A stretch of DNA of 63,851 nt from positions 1 to 63,851 of IMG/VR virus record IMGVR_UViG_3300024423_000001; one strand, given 5' to 3'. How positions within the stretch are numbered: the first letter of the stretch is position 1; the number at the start of each line of letters is the position of its first letter. The notes under the pieces are model-generated. The model made no database searches, was not told where the DNA came from, and saw only the letters and a list, made by a program, of their open reading frames with translations. Below, piece after piece: positions 38,422 to 47,811 of this stretch. The position numbers and the translations under genes are program-made. Source of the DNA: a virus.

Positions 38422-38654
38422 CCAGCCGACACGTACAGAATGACGGTGCAGGTACGTTGTCTCGGATATACATACTGGATACTGACTATCTGGCATGGCG
38501 AGTGCTTAGACCAACGCTCTACTTCGAGGCTGGTATACGGACAGGCGATCCGTTTGTGACCAACAACTTCGCGCAGAAGGGTATGTACACCACGGTGGGC
38601 AACCTGATCTGTCGCAGGTTCAACGTTCAGGCGAAGATAACTCACATAATGTGA
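38401..38654 (+). CDS. Major capsid protein, exon 2
   Basis: Frame set by splicing: starts with A38401, then GGC GTT CCG ATC ATA at 38406 onward, TGA 38652-38654. It encodes the end of the capsid core (SRIYILDTDYLAWR, TVGNLICRRFNVQAKI). 865 + 254 nt = 373 codons including stop. Without exon 2 the capsid fold lacks its final strands, so splicing is essential. Confidence 0.88.
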
Positions 38655-38665
38655 TCTTCGGAACT

Positions 38666-38926
38666 ATGACGACACATAAGGTCAAGATCGAATGGCAGGG
38701 TCAGCGACACACTACTCGGCTACAGACGGAGAATGGTGAGGTCATCTTGTTTAAAGGTGTGCCTGTGGAGGTCGTGCTGACGTTTGGACAGATTCAGGAA
38801 CTTATGAGGTCTGGAAATTTCAGAATTTACGATACGGATCTAGTCGAGGAGGAGAAGATACCGCCGAAGCCGAAGGTTCGACGCAAGAAGGTCTCTATTC
38901 GGAGCGGTAGGATAGTTCAGAGTTGA
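38666..38926 (+). CDS. Small head protein, about 86 aa
   Basis: ATG 38666 (MTTHKVKIEWQGQ), or GTG 38651 overlapping the capsid stop. N-terminal strands, then IFRIYDTDLVEEEKI-like stretch and a basic tail (PPKPKVRRKKVSIRS). Position after the capsid gene suggests decoration or connector; family unknown. Confidence 0.55.
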   Translation: MTTHKVKIEWQGQRHTTRLQTENGEVILFKGVPVEVVLTFGQIQELMRSGNFRIYDTDLVEEEKIPPKPKVRRKKVSIRSGRIVQS

Positions 38927-38979
38927 TGTTTCTGAAGTGGGTGGATGTTGTGGTGGTTCTTGATCCGAGGTGATGTGAT

Positions 38980-39318
38980 ATGCCTGAAGAATTAGAACGA
39001 GTCAAGAGATTGATTGTTGCGAATAGGAGTAGGCATGGGTCGGTCTACATAACAGAGCGGAAGGAAGGTCAAAGAGTTGAGACACTGGTGGCGTTTGATC
39101 AAGTCAATCTAAGCGGTACGAGTACAGAAGTCTTCATTAACAACCTTAAGAATCCTAAGGTCGTGGTAGCGATGCCAAGTGGAGGAGCAGCCGGTGACAT
39201 TCGGTGGGAGGTTAATACTTCAGCAGGTGGACAAACTCCCTCCGGAACTTACATTACACTCGCTCACGACAACGTGACTAACCGGAAGTGTTCGATTATT
39301 GCGATAGGTGAGCAGTGA
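38980..39318 (+). CDS. Beta-rich structural protein, 112 aa
   Basis: ATG 38980 after a GAGGTGATG site. Alternating strands (GSVYITERKEGQRVETLV, TYITLAHDNVTNRKCSIIAIG), no helices. Likely a small virion protein such as a head-decoration or fibre anchor. Unknown family. Confidence 0.55.
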   Translation: MPEELERVKRLIVANRSRHGSVYITERKEGQRVETLVAFDQVNLSGTSTEVFINNLKNPKVVVAMPSGGAAGDIRWEVNTSAGGQTPSGTYITLAHDNVTNRKCSIIAIGEQ

Positions 39319-39494
39319 TGAACAGGCGGCAGCTTAGGCGGTTATTGGAAAATAATAACGATCCACCGTTGGAGGAGGTTGTTCGGAGACACTCATTGGC
39401 AATTATTCAGCTGATGACCGACATGAATTGGGTTAAGGCTCTGTTGCTGGCTGTGTTAAGCTTCGTGTTGGGTTTGTACTTTAGAGGCTTATGA
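39318..39494 (+). CDS. Single-span membrane protein, 58 aa
   Basis: ATG 39318 overlaps the previous TGA and its stop overlaps the next ATG. Basic N-terminus, then one membrane span (WVKALLLAVLSFVLGLYF). It precedes the glycosyltransferases, so it could anchor or assist them, or be holin-like. Unproven. Confidence 0.6.
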   Translation: MNRRQLRRLLENNNDPPLEEVVRRHSLAIIQLMTDMNWVKALLLAVLSFVLGLYFRGL

Positions 39495-40537
39495 ATATTG
39501 TGAGTCAATTCAATCCAAGATTTGAAACCGGGATAAGTCGGCAAACGTACTACATTCTGCAGTATCTAGAGAAGTTAGATTACCAGGTTAGTTTGTTTAC
39601 GTGGGAGCCGCAGTTTCGTCAACCATTTCGCTGGCATCGGTGGGTCGTCTTTCCGGTATCGTATTTGCCAATTCGAGCAGAGGATGCGCCAATATTCTAT
39701 TACGGCGAGTACTGGTCGATGCCGGTTCGAGAGTTTGATAGGTTAAATCTACCTGTGTTCTGGTATGCTCCGCTTGACTCCGATCGATTGCCGGAGGATT
39801 GGTGGGGTGCAGCAGTGGTTCCTGATGTCATAGTTCCATTCACAAGGTTTGCGCATGATCTGCTTATCGGTGAAGTCTCGAACAGGTTTGAGTGTAGCGG
39901 ACCAGTAGTTTGGGATGCGATTCCGCATACAGTTGTAGTAGCGGACAGTGATGCTCGTGAGGAGTGGTCAGATGAAGAAATCCATGTCGGTGCGGTCTTG
40001 AGGCCTCAGATGAGAAAGAATCCTTGCGGTCTGCTGGCAGCGCTTCGGGAACTTCGATTATCAAATCTGAAGGTTCACGTGGTGTCCGAAGATCAATTCG
40101 GTGAGATCAATTTGCCTTCGCTCTGTGCTACCTTCGGACTGGACTGTGAAATTCGGAGCGGGTTGAGTCCACTTGAGATGCGGAGGTTCTATAATTCGAT
40201 CGATATGTACGTTTCGTTCTCGATGGGCGAAGGATTCGATCTCGGGTTGGCTGAGGCGCTCAAGTGTCGTAAGTGTGTGCTCGTGCCTGACCTCTTCACT
40301 GCTCGTGAGTTCGGTGTACCGGAAGAGCATCGAGTCAGATGTCGAGAATTTAAGTTGCCTACGAAGAGTCGCTGGTGGGTTGCGGACATTGACGATTTTG
40401 TCCGAAAGTTCAGAAATCTAATGCGGCACGGGTTTCCTGCTGTTGAGGTTGATATGAGCAGATATGAGCCTCGGGTTGTAGGTCCACTCTGGCAGGACTT
40501 CTTTGAAAATGCGGAGGAAGTCGCACGATGCGTTTGA
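39491..40537 (+). CDS. Glycosyltransferase, GT4-like
   Basis: 348 aa. GT-B fold features: N-terminal HxxG-like start FETGISRQTYYIL, central HVGAVLRPQMRKN, and the diagnostic E-x7-E motif in SMGEGFDLGLAEALKC. Transfers sugar from a nucleotide-sugar to an unknown acceptor, perhaps virion proteins. First of a four-gene overlapping cassette (39491-42732). Confidence 0.82.
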   Translation: MNIVSQFNPRFETGISRQTYYILQYLEKLDYQVSLFTWEPQFRQPFRWHRWVVFPVSYLPIRAEDAPIFYYGEYWSMPVREFDRLNLPVFWYAPLDSDRLPEDWWGAAVVPDVIVPFTRFAHDLLIGEVSNRFECSGPVVWDAIPHTVVVADSDAREEWSDEEIHVGAVLRPQMRKNPCGLLAALRELRLSNLKVHVVSEDQFGEINLPSLCATFGLDCEIRSGLSPLEMRRFYNSIDMYVSFSMGEGFDLGLAEALKCRKCVLVPDLFTAREFGVPEEHRVRCREFKLPTKSRWWVADIDDFVRKFRNLMRHGFPAVEVDMSRYEPRVVGPLWQDFFENAEEVARCV

Positions 40538-41523
40538 AACTCGGTGTGGTGTCATCGTTTCCGAATCCGGTATGTGGAATCGCAAGGCATACGGAGAATC
40601 TATGTAACTACCTTCAGCGGGACTTTGATCTCTACATGCTTCAGAACTTGCCATACCAGAAGAAGTGGTCGGGTTGCCTTGCATGGCAGTCAAACCGGTG
40701 GCTGATCAAGAATATTGATGTGGATATTCTGTGGATTCAGCATGAGCCAGGACTTCAGATTCCGCTTGAGGAACTTTCACAGTTCGTTAATATACCAAGA
40801 GTCGTGACATTACATCAGGTCTTTGAGGGTGAGAATCATATTAAGGCTGATTATGCAGTAGTCTACTTCTCCGAGCTGGCAGATGGGGATAGGATACGAT
40901 ACATTCCTCACGGCTGTCGGGACCTGAGTTTCAGAATATCGAAGGAGGAGGCGAAGAATATCTTGGGTCTGCCTGATAAGACTATTATCGTTTCGACGGG
41001 TCGGATCGAAGTGCGACGGCAGTTTGAGTCTCTCCTGCCTATCTTTGCTCGACACAGGAGTATGGAGTTCTACTTCGTAGGAGCAATTCCCGATACAGAC
41101 TACTGGTTATTCAGGCGCTATCTGCGGAGGCTGGAATCTCAGGCGCCTGAGAATGTTCATTTCGTTGTTGGCTATCCAGTTCCGCAGTATCTCTTAGATC
41201 TCTATTGTCAGGCAGCGGATTATTTGCTGTGGAACAACGTGCCGACGCATTATTCCGTGTCGGGTGCGATGCAGGCAACCTTCGAGTTTAACAAACTTGC
41301 ATTAACACCAGTTGGAGTCAGACTCTTCAGCTATCTAACAGATGAGAATTCGTTTAAGTTCTATTCGTTGAATCATCTGGACAAACTGCTCAGTGACTTG
41401 CATGATGATCCGGAGAGGCGGCTGAGATTAGCCGAGGACTTTCAACGTTATAAGTTTCCAACAGTCGCAAAGATGTATAGAGACCTATTTATCGAGGCGT
41501 ATGAGGAACAAGCCACTAACTGA
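40528..41523 (+). CDS. Glycosyltransferase, GT-B/GT4-like
   Basis: 331 aa. Start LGVVSSFPNPVCGIARHTENL is a typical GT4 N-terminus; IIVSTGRIEVRRQFE and VHFVVGYPVPQYLLDLY follow the GT-B order. The C-terminal E-x7-E is weaker (SGAMQATFEFNKLAL). 10-nt overlap with the first transferase. Confidence 0.75.
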   Translation: MRLKLGVVSSFPNPVCGIARHTENLCNYLQRDFDLYMLQNLPYQKKWSGCLAWQSNRWLIKNIDVDILWIQHEPGLQIPLEELSQFVNIPRVVTLHQVFEGENHIKADYAVVYFSELADGDRIRYIPHGCRDLSFRISKEEAKNILGLPDKTIIVSTGRIEVRRQFESLLPIFARHRSMEFYFVGAIPDTDYWLFRRYLRRLESQAPENVHFVVGYPVPQYLLDLYCQAADYLLWNNVPTHYSVSGAMQATFEFNKLALTPVGVRLFSYLTDENSFKFYSLNHLDKLLSDLHDDPERRLRLAEDFQRYKFPTVAKMYRDLFIEAYEEQATN

Positions 41524-42121
41524 ATCGGAGTGGCAGCAGCTTTACGGTGGTCGTGATCAGCCCTGGGACGGTTGGCAGACGATCATATCAGTGCTTGACT
41601 CGATCCTCGACTATGACTCAGTGCTCGATGTTGGTGCAGGTCGTGGAGACTTTCTCTACTATGCGGAACGGGCAGGTCATGAATGTGTCGGATTGGATAT
41701 ATCAGAATGGTGTGCTGAGCATAAGTTTTGCAACGCACCGATCTTGATAGGTGATGCGTCGAGGTTGCCATTCGAAGATCAGTCGTTTGATCTGGTGGCT
41801 GCCTTCGATCTTCCTGAGCATCTCGAGCCTGATCAGCTGGTTCAGTTCTTAGAGGAGTGTCGTCGAGTAGCAAGACGATATGTGATTTTGCTTCCTTCGC
41901 CGATTGAGGAATCCGACGTTGAGGCAATCCGACCAGCCAGTGAGGATGTCGCGGGTCATGTGGTTTATTGGTATCCAGACAAATGGCTTCAAGTGGTATG
42001 GCGAGAGCTAGGGCTGGAATTCAGATTCATGCAGCGAGCGGTTATCGATTTCCATAAGCGGATGAATGTGCTCGGGACTCCTCTCTTTAACTGGAGGCTA
42101 CTGCTTATTTTAGGACGATGA
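41501..42121 (+). CDS. SAM-dependent methyltransferase (class I)
   Basis: 206 aa. Motif I VLDVGAGRGDFLYYAE, acidic residue at GLDISEW, motif DLVAAFDLPEHL, LEECRRVARRYVILLPSP. UbiE/Methyltransf_11 type. Probably methylates a sugar or other product of the cassette. Confidence 0.82.
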   Translation: MRNKPLTESEWQQLYGGRDQPWDGWQTIISVLDSILDYDSVLDVGAGRGDFLYYAERAGHECVGLDISEWCAEHKFCNAPILIGDASRLPFEDQSFDLVAAFDLPEHLEPDQLVQFLEECRRVARRYVILLPSPIEESDVEAIRPASEDVAGHVVYWYPDKWLQVVWRELGLEFRFMQRAVIDFHKRMNVLGTPLFNWRLLLILGR

Positions 42122-42732
42122 TAGAGGAGATTCTTAGATACTTCGGATCTCGTTGTATGATTCGAGAGGATGATGCTCGGTTACTATACGGATTAGCGAG
42201 TCAAGTTTCCGGTGACATCCTTGAGATAGGTTCGATGCATGGGTGTTCAACATGTATTCTGGCTGCTGGTGTCAAGGCTAACGCTAACCGTGTCCAATTT
42301 ATTGCTATTGATCCTCAGACTCAGCTTGGCAATTCACCGACGGAGGAAGGCGATGTTGAGAACCTTTGGGAGTTGCATCCTGACTATCATCGTTATCCAC
42401 TGGCTACAAGTCCAGAGGCGTTAGAGAATCTTCGTCAGTTACGATTGTTGCCTTATGTGACCTTCATCGTGGGTTGGTCTGAACTTATAGGTGAGCGGTG
42501 GAATCCACAGCATTCGCTGAGGCTTATCTTCGTTGACGGTGACCATCGTTATTGGTTCGTCAAGCGAGATGTCGAGATCTGGACTCGCTATCTGGATGGT
42601 GGTGGCTATCTGATACTCCATGATATTGACATGCCAGGCGTTGCTGCTGTGAGGAAGGAGCTGTTGGAGACCGGAGACTATGAGGAGTCCCTGGGAACTC
42701 GACTCAGTTGTGTTCTAGTGAAATTGCGATAG
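42118..42732 (+). CDS. Methyltransferase-like protein (Methyltransf_24 type)
   Basis: 204 aa. ILEIGSMHGCST (motif I), then RLIFVDGDHRYWFVKRDVE and GGYLILHDID, typical of sugar O-methyltransferases of this family (metal-binding D-D/H). Its last codons overlap the upstream arm of promoter module 5. Confidence 0.8.
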   Translation: MIEEILRYFGSRCMIREDDARLLYGLASQVSGDILEIGSMHGCSTCILAAGVKANANRVQFIAIDPQTQLGNSPTEEGDVENLWELHPDYHRYPLATSPEALENLRQLRLLPYVTFIVGWSELIGERWNPQHSLRLIFVDGDHRYWFVKRDVEIWTRYLDGGGYLILHDIDMPGVAAVRKELLETGDYEESLGTRLSCVLVKLR

Positions 42733-42840
42733 AGGCCAAATATGTGCGAGTAATGCAGAATTGCAGTGAGGATGATGAATAGTATAGGTAACTTGAGAAA
42801 ATTTCGATCTCGTTGAGATATGTGCGTCTGATGCGAAATT
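42720..42840 (+). promoter_or_regulatory. 120-bp promoter module variant with direct arms
   Basis: Arms at 42720-42761 and 42798-42840 are in the same orientation, unlike the inverted arms elsewhere, but spacing (36 bp) and core (ATATGTGCG) are conserved. TATA-like AATAGTATAGG lies in the spacer. The proximal arm ends 7 nt before the GT2 gene start at 42848. Confidence 0.65.
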
Positions 42841-42847
42841 TAAGGCT

Positions 42848-43714
42848 ATGCTTGAGGTGCATATCATAACCAACCGTCCGGAACTTGACCGATTCCTTCG
42901 ATATTGGGAAGATGTGAAAGTGCCGGCGCCTACGATCATCAGAGTGCTGATGTTGGACTATGAGGAACAAGAGTTCGAACTCCAAGACGGGTTGAGGGTA
43001 GTTCTCCATAAACAGCAGACATTTCCCAAGACTACGTTCATGAACCAGGCATGGGCGCGTAATGAACTGCTCACGTATCTCGATGACACTAGCCGTTTTG
43101 TTTTGTTCTTCGATGATTGGCAGCGTCCGTCTGAGCGTCTGCTGGAAGAGCATCTCAAATATCTTAAGCTCGGTTATGGAGTCTGTGGTCGGAAGATTGA
43201 CTGTGATAAGGATGGATTCAACTGTGAAGATGACAAGAGGAATCGAGGCATCTTGAGGGTTGCTGACTACGGTATGTTCTGGACTGCGAACGCTTCGGCT
43301 CCATGCGAGCACATTGAGAGAGTTAATGGTTTTGATAATCGTTACAATGGCGGGACAGGTGGCGAGGATTACGATCTCGCGTTGAGGATGTCGAGGCTCG
43401 GTCTGAAGTTCGTATATAATCCAGAGGCGATTTCATATCATCATAATCATGATCACCTGAGTCCGCAGCGCCCTTCTCATGATCTTTCCGAGTTCAAATA
43501 TCTACCCGAGTATAGGCATTATGGCGACTGGCAAAGGATGGACTCGGAGCAATACGAGTTCTGGTGGGACGGTCCGGTCAAATACTTCAGGTGCCGTAAG
43601 TGTGGTGCCGTCGGGATCGTGGACTCAATCCAAGTCTACCAGTATAATCTACGTCATAATGTCATTGAGGTAGAGCATGGATTGAAGGAGGTCTTAGATG
43701 CGCGAAGAGGTTGA
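42848..43714 (+). CDS. Glycosyltransferase, GT2/galactosyltransferase-like
   Basis: 288 aa. GT-A features: VHIITNRPELDRFL start, SRFVLFFDDWQRPS (DxD-like FFDD), and NGFDNRYNGGTGGEDYDLALRM, the conserved C-terminal motif of galactosyltransferase-type enzymes. A CRKCGAV knuckle lies near the end. It is separately promoted from the upstream cassette by its own module. Confidence 0.8.
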   Translation: MLEVHIITNRPELDRFLRYWEDVKVPAPTIIRVLMLDYEEQEFELQDGLRVVLHKQQTFPKTTFMNQAWARNELLTYLDDTSRFVLFFDDWQRPSERLLEEHLKYLKLGYGVCGRKIDCDKDGFNCEDDKRNRGILRVADYGMFWTANASAPCEHIERVNGFDNRYNGGTGGEDYDLALRMSRLGLKFVYNPEAISYHHNHDHLSPQRPSHDLSEFKYLPEYRHYGDWQRMDSEQYEFWWDGPVKYFRCRKCGAVGIVDSIQVYQYNLRHNVIEVEHGLKEVLDARRG

Positions 43715-43904
43715 TCTTGTGGACGAGGTCTCAGTTCAACTCATACGGGGCAGGCGAGGCAAACGAGCATTTCTGAACTGGTTGAATCAGAAGTTGGATT
43801 TGGATAGAAGGAAGAGGAGGTTGGGTAATGGAGGCAAAGGAACGAAGAATAACAGTCAAGGGAAGAACAAGAATAACTCTCATAGGACCGGACGGAAGGG
43901 TTAA
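43698..43904 (+). CDS. Small basic protein, 68 aa
   Basis: ATG 43698 overlaps the previous gene by 17 nt. The N-terminus is acidic (MREEVDLVDEV), the rest strongly basic and Asn/Gly-rich (GNGGKGTKNNSQGKNKNNS). The second half overlaps the next gene by 77 nt in another frame, which lowers confidence in its C-terminus. Unknown. Confidence 0.45.
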   Translation: MREEVDLVDEVSVQLIRGRRGKRAFLNWLNQKLDLDRRKRRLGNGGKGTKNNSQGKNKNNSHRTGRKG

Positions 43905-44277
43905 AGCGGTTCGTGAGGCTGAAAATCTCATAACTGATGCGGGATTCGATTACCTTTGTAGGCAGATAGGTGAGTCGGTCCAGCAGAGTATGCACTACTG
44001 TGCGATCGGGACAGGTTCGACGTCACCATCATCGGGAGATACGGCGCTGGAATCTGAAGTTGCTCGAGTGAGTGGAGTGTATTCGCATACAGCAGGGACT
44101 AAAGAGTTTACGAATCTTGCAACGTTCGGTGCTGGTGTTGGGACAGGTGAAATAAGAGAAGCGGGGTTGTTCAATGCCAGCAGTGGTGGGACGATGCTCA
44201 ATAGGCAGACGTTCGGTGTGATAACAAAGGGAGCGAATGACGTCCTCAAGATCGAATGGACGATCTCGTTGTCCTGA
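43828..44277 (+). CDS. Virion/tail-associated protein, paralogue 1 (149 aa)
   Basis: Beta-rich, with the phage pattern ENLITDAGFDYLCRQI, YCAIGTGSTSPSSGD, LESEVAR, GEIREAGLFN, GTMLNRQTF and ending IEWTISLS. The same pattern and ending recur in the 169-aa protein at 52594-53103. Such proteins are common next to tail fibres. Probably a fibre-attachment or baseplate component. Confidence 0.65.
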   Translation: MEAKERRITVKGRTRITLIGPDGRVKAVREAENLITDAGFDYLCRQIGESVQQSMHYCAIGTGSTSPSSGDTALESEVARVSGVYSHTAGTKEFTNLATFGAGVGTGEIREAGLFNASSGGTMLNRQTFGVITKGANDVLKIEWTISLS

Positions 44278-44331
44278 TGAGCAAATAAATCAATTAGAAG
44301 GTTCAGTTATAGACTAATAGCTTACTTCCAA

Positions 44332-45015
44332 ATGGTTCGGATATTTACTTGTGATGAGCGAGATCGGATATGTCATCTTTACAGGTTAGGCTGGGGTCAG
44401 TCGCGGATTGCCAAATTGTTTGGATGCTCTCATAGTACGATCCGCAGAGTCTTAATAGAGGAACTCGGACAGCGGGAATTTGAGCGCATTGCTAAGACAC
44501 ATAATTGGTCACCTGGCTCGGGGCGAACACAATTTAGGACGGGGCATTCGGTTCCGTGCGAATGGATAAGGAAGCGAGTTGAAGTTGTTCGCGAACGGGG
44601 TTTCTCGGAGAGAGGTAGACGTCACATTAGCCAAGCACTTAGAGGCATCGAGCGCAGTGAAAAGTGGAAGGCTAAGCATCGAGGTGAACATCATTGGAAT
44701 TGGAAGGGTGGAGTCTCAAGAGGCAAGACTACACTTGACAGGTATGGTATGTCTCAGGATGAATGGAAGATCCTTGCACAGAAGATTCGCAAGCGCGACA
44801 ACTTTACTTGCCAGTGGTGTGGTTGCAAGCGAGCGACAGTAGTGCATCACATAGTTCCAGTCAGGGTTGGAGTTGATAATCATCCAGACAACTTGATCAC
44901 ATTGTGTCGGCGTTGTCATCCTGAGGTTGAGGCTCTGACAGAGGAATATCTTGAGCAAGCTCGGCATCCAATAGAGGTATTCTTCGACAGGTGGCAAAAT
45001 GGTCAACTTGTATAA
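44332..45015 (+). CDS. Free-standing HNH homing endonuclease
   Basis: 227 aa. N-terminal HTH (QSRIAKLFGCSHSTIRRVL), NUMOD-like centre and HNH: KRDNFTCQWCG, VVHHIVPVRVG, NLITLCRRCHPE. The gene before ends normally and the next gene begins inside this one's end, so no intron is evident; I checked for a BHB fold at its ends and found none. Related by layout to the intron HNH. Confidence 0.85.
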   Translation: MVRIFTCDERDRICHLYRLGWGQSRIAKLFGCSHSTIRRVLIEELGQREFERIAKTHNWSPGSGRTQFRTGHSVPCEWIRKRVEVVRERGFSERGRRHISQALRGIERSEKWKAKHRGEHHWNWKGGVSRGKTTLDRYGMSQDEWKILAQKIRKRDNFTCQWCGCKRATVVHHIVPVRVGVDNHPDNLITLCRRCHPEVEALTEEYLEQARHPIEVFFDRWQNGQLV

Positions 45016-46777
45016 GCCAATAGTCCGCGACGTGATCGGAGCACCGGTGGATAAATCAGGACTCGCAGACCAGCGGGTCCCAGAGTACTTTTCGCCTTCG
45101 GGTTCTTTTCATTTCTCGCAGGTAGGTCTTCACGACGGGGACATCTGTCGTTTACCGTCGGCGTCTGAGGGTCAAGTTCTCAAACGTGGTGCGACCCAGT
45201 GGGAAGCAGGCTCCGGTGCTGGCGGTGTGGAGGAGCAAGAGGGCGATCCTGTCATTGTAGCGCATCTTGCAGTCGGCAGTAACACGTCTTGGCAGTCCGG
45301 CTATGGGCTTGCGGTCTTCGGTAATTATGCTTATATGGCGCACCAGGCGGATGGTAAGATTTATGTCATTGATATTTCTAATCCTGAGTCACCGGTCAAG
45401 GTTGGTGAATTCACTCATGACGATTGGAGTGATCCACTGGACGGTCCGCGGTTTCCGGTATTCGATGGCAGGTATCTCGTTGTGGAGGGTCAGGGTTCGA
45501 GTAATGCGTTCTTTGTTCTCGATATGAAGAATCCCGCCTCGCCGCAAGTTCTTTATCATCCTTCGGAGATATTCGGTTGTGATCGAGGCTCCGAGTTCTT
45601 TGGTGAGCGATACGCTATCCGGGTTATTTCCGGTCACATTCGCATAATGGATTTCGCTGATCCAACATCACCGGAGGTTCTGAAGGACTACACTACGAAG
45701 ATGTCTGGGGCTCAACATGTATGGGTCGAATATCCTTATGCCTACGTTGTTCGGAGCGTAGGATCAAGTGAAGACGTGTTGGTGATTCTCGATATTACCG
45801 AGCTCGATAACCCGATCGAGGTTGGTAGCCTCCAACGTGGATCTAACTTTTCTGATAATGTCGAGGCCATTCAGGTCAAGGGCAGGTATGCCTTTATAGC
45901 AGATACAGGTGGGGATGCACTCGCCGTAGTTGATGTTAAAGACAAGACAAATCCGTCCTTTGTCTCCCATGTCGTGGATAGTACCAAACTCAACGCTATC
46001 AAGGGATTTGATATATCGGATCGTTATGCCTATTGTGCTGCGTCCGCTTATGATGGGGTGACGGTTGTGGATATTTCTGATCCTTCGAATATGACTATCG
46101 TCGGGTCAGTCTCAAGCTCAACTTACCTCGATGAGGCGGTGGACATCAAGGTTCAGGGTCGTTATGCTTACGTAACTTCGTTGAACTGCGGCTACTTCAC
46201 TGTCCTCAGGCTCAAAGGCTACAAGTTTCCGACAGCGCATGTTGGTGCTCTCTATGGAAGGCGAGCCTATATTGGTGAGCTACGGGTCGGAAGGTTGATC
46301 GCTCATGACGTTCATGAGCCGACGCCTTCAGGCGGTCTCAAAACCTTCAACGCTGACATCGATATGCAGGACCATAATGTTCTGCGTCCGGAGTGGATCT
46401 GGGCGGAGGATGCCGGTATTAAGTTTACGGATAAGAGATTAACGGGCTATGCTGAAGGCTATATATACTGGGCTGGTAGGGATCCTTCGGGAAAGTATGG
46501 TCTTTTTCCGGGTTGTTATGGCTATACTCCGGATAGGTCACTTGGGGCACCTGGTGGGACTGAGTGGCATGAAGCGTATATTGAGATAGTCAATGCAAAT
46601 AAGATTGAGCCGATTGGCAGTAGTGGGACGGAGTTGACGAAGCCACGCATTCCGAACTCGCCTCCATCATCTTCATCAGATTCCGGGCTTGCAGGTGAGA
46701 TAAGATACGATTCGAACTATCTTTATGTTTGTGTAGGGTCGAATCAGTGGAAGCGAGTGAGTTTATCGTCCTGGTAA
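44999..46777 (+). CDS. LVIVD-repeat beta-propeller receptor-binding/fibre protein
   Basis: 592 aa. About six repeats of the form YVIDISNPESPVKVG, VLDMKNPASPQVL, VILDITELDNPIEVG, AVVDVKDKTNPSF, VVDISDPSNMTIVG (residues about 110-400), a predicted beta-propeller. The C-terminal part has a fibre-tip-like end (GLAGEIRYDSNYLYVCVG, QWKRVSLSSW), common in phage fibres. N-terminal residues 1-90 include VYLKRGATQ-like trimerising strands. Host recognition is the probable role. Confidence 0.78.
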   Translation: MVNLYKPIVRDVIGAPVDKSGLADQRVPEYFSPSGSFHFSQVGLHDGDICRLPSASEGQVLKRGATQWEAGSGAGGVEEQEGDPVIVAHLAVGSNTSWQSGYGLAVFGNYAYMAHQADGKIYVIDISNPESPVKVGEFTHDDWSDPLDGPRFPVFDGRYLVVEGQGSSNAFFVLDMKNPASPQVLYHPSEIFGCDRGSEFFGERYAIRVISGHIRIMDFADPTSPEVLKDYTTKMSGAQHVWVEYPYAYVVRSVGSSEDVLVILDITELDNPIEVGSLQRGSNFSDNVEAIQVKGRYAFIADTGGDALAVVDVKDKTNPSFVSHVVDSTKLNAIKGFDISDRYAYCAASAYDGVTVVDISDPSNMTIVGSVSSSTYLDEAVDIKVQGRYAYVTSLNCGYFTVLRLKGYKFPTAHVGALYGRRAYIGELRVGRLIAHDVHEPTPSGGLKTFNADIDMQDHNVLRPEWIWAEDAGIKFTDKRLTGYAEGYIYWAGRDPSGKYGLFPGCYGYTPDRSLGAPGGTEWHEAYIEIVNANKIEPIGSSGTELTKPRIPNSPPSSSSDSGLAGEIRYDSNYLYVCVGSNQWKRVSLSSW

Positions 46778-46778
46778 G

Positions 46779-47288
46779 ATGATCCAGATTAATTGGGAGT
46801 ATATTCATGATGTAGCGCTTGACGGTGTCGGTAACATTAGCAGGTTGAACTCTGAGATGAGTGTCTCGAATTCTGACTGGGCAGTCTTCTCTTTCTACCT
46901 TGCGCGGACTGAAGTTGAAGAGGTTGTCTTTGCTGATCTTTATCTTAATGTCATAACTGCTCAGGCTTCGCAGGCATTGGATATAGGAAGGATGGACTAT
47001 TTAAATTCCAGCTATGACTGCTGGGCGCATTCGTGGGGTAATAGCAGATTCATCATCGAGGAGGAATCCTTCGGTTTGTATGTTGAGTCATCCAATGCAC
47101 TGCAGACGACGGGCGATCACTGGATTGAGCTAGGTTCACTTGCCTGCCGTGATGTTGAGACAATTCTGCGACAAGGTGGCTTCTTTGGGATCTTTCTTAA
47201 AGGCAATTCCGCTGATGAGGCTGTTGTGGCGTCGGTTGCTTATTCGAGTACTAACGCGAGGCCCAAATTAAGGATAAGGTACAGGTGA
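46779..47288 (+). CDS. Fibre-associated beta-sandwich protein, 169 aa
   Basis: ATG 46779, 2 nt after the previous stop. Jelly-roll-like strands, ending ARPKLRIRYR, the closing strand of DNRLRE/carbohydrate-binding-type domains. Probably attaches to the fibre or glycans. Confidence 0.55.
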   Translation: MIQINWEYIHDVALDGVGNISRLNSEMSVSNSDWAVFSFYLARTEVEEVVFADLYLNVITAQASQALDIGRMDYLNSSYDCWAHSWGNSRFIIEEESFGLYVESSNALQTTGDHWIELGSLACRDVETILRQGGFFGIFLKGNSADEAVVASVAYSSTNARPKLRIRYR

Positions 47289-47289
47289 G

Positions 47290-47811
47290 ATGGCAGAGGT
47301 AAAGTTCAATTTCAGGGAGCATCTACCCGTCAGTACTGAGGTAAACACAAGGCCACCTCATCCGGTTGCGGGGACTCATTGGGCTTGGCGGTGGGTCTCA
47401 GATCCTGTCCGGCATCCTGATGGTAAGATGTGGTATGTCATGATAAAGGAGACTTCGCAGATCACACTCAGACCGGGTTATTCTAAAGGTGATTATTGGC
47501 GGATTTACGATCTTTCTGGCTTCGAGACTTCACTCAGCCCCGAGTCTATTGGATTTCCAGAGTTTGAAGGGGGACTTGCTCCGAAGACTCGTAGCGATGG
47601 CACTTACCTCGGTACATTTCTCTATTCTCGGATGATGCCTGAGCAACTAACGGGTGCTTACTGGCACACGACCGAGTCTAACTGGGTTACTAAGGTCTAT
47701 TCGTTGGATTATACGCTCCGGAGGTTTGAGGTCGTAGGCGAGGTCCCAGGCTTTCTTATACTTGCACTTGACTCGGATGGTAAGGAGCGTTGGTTGAAGG
47801 CTGAGCCATGA
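47290..47811 (+). CDS. Hypothetical fibre-module protein, 173 aa
   Basis: Trp/Tyr-rich beta protein (HWAWRWVSDPVRHPDG, KGDYWRIYDLSG). Ends in a strand and 4-nt overlap with the giant protein. Position suggests a fibre chaperone or adaptor. Confidence 0.5.
   Translation: MAEVKFNFREHLPVSTEVNTRPPHPVAGTHWAWRWVSDPVRHPDGKMWYVMIKETSQITLRPGYSKGDYWRIYDLSGFETSLSPESIGFPEFEGGLAPKTRSDGTYLGTFLYSRMMPEQLTGAYWHTTESNWVTKVYSLDYTLRRFEVVGEVPGFLILALDSDGKERWLKAEP

Noticed and set aside
44278-44998. A second BHB intron around the other HNH gene
   Set aside because: No complementary exon and intron helices could be found at its ends, and the flanking genes are complete.
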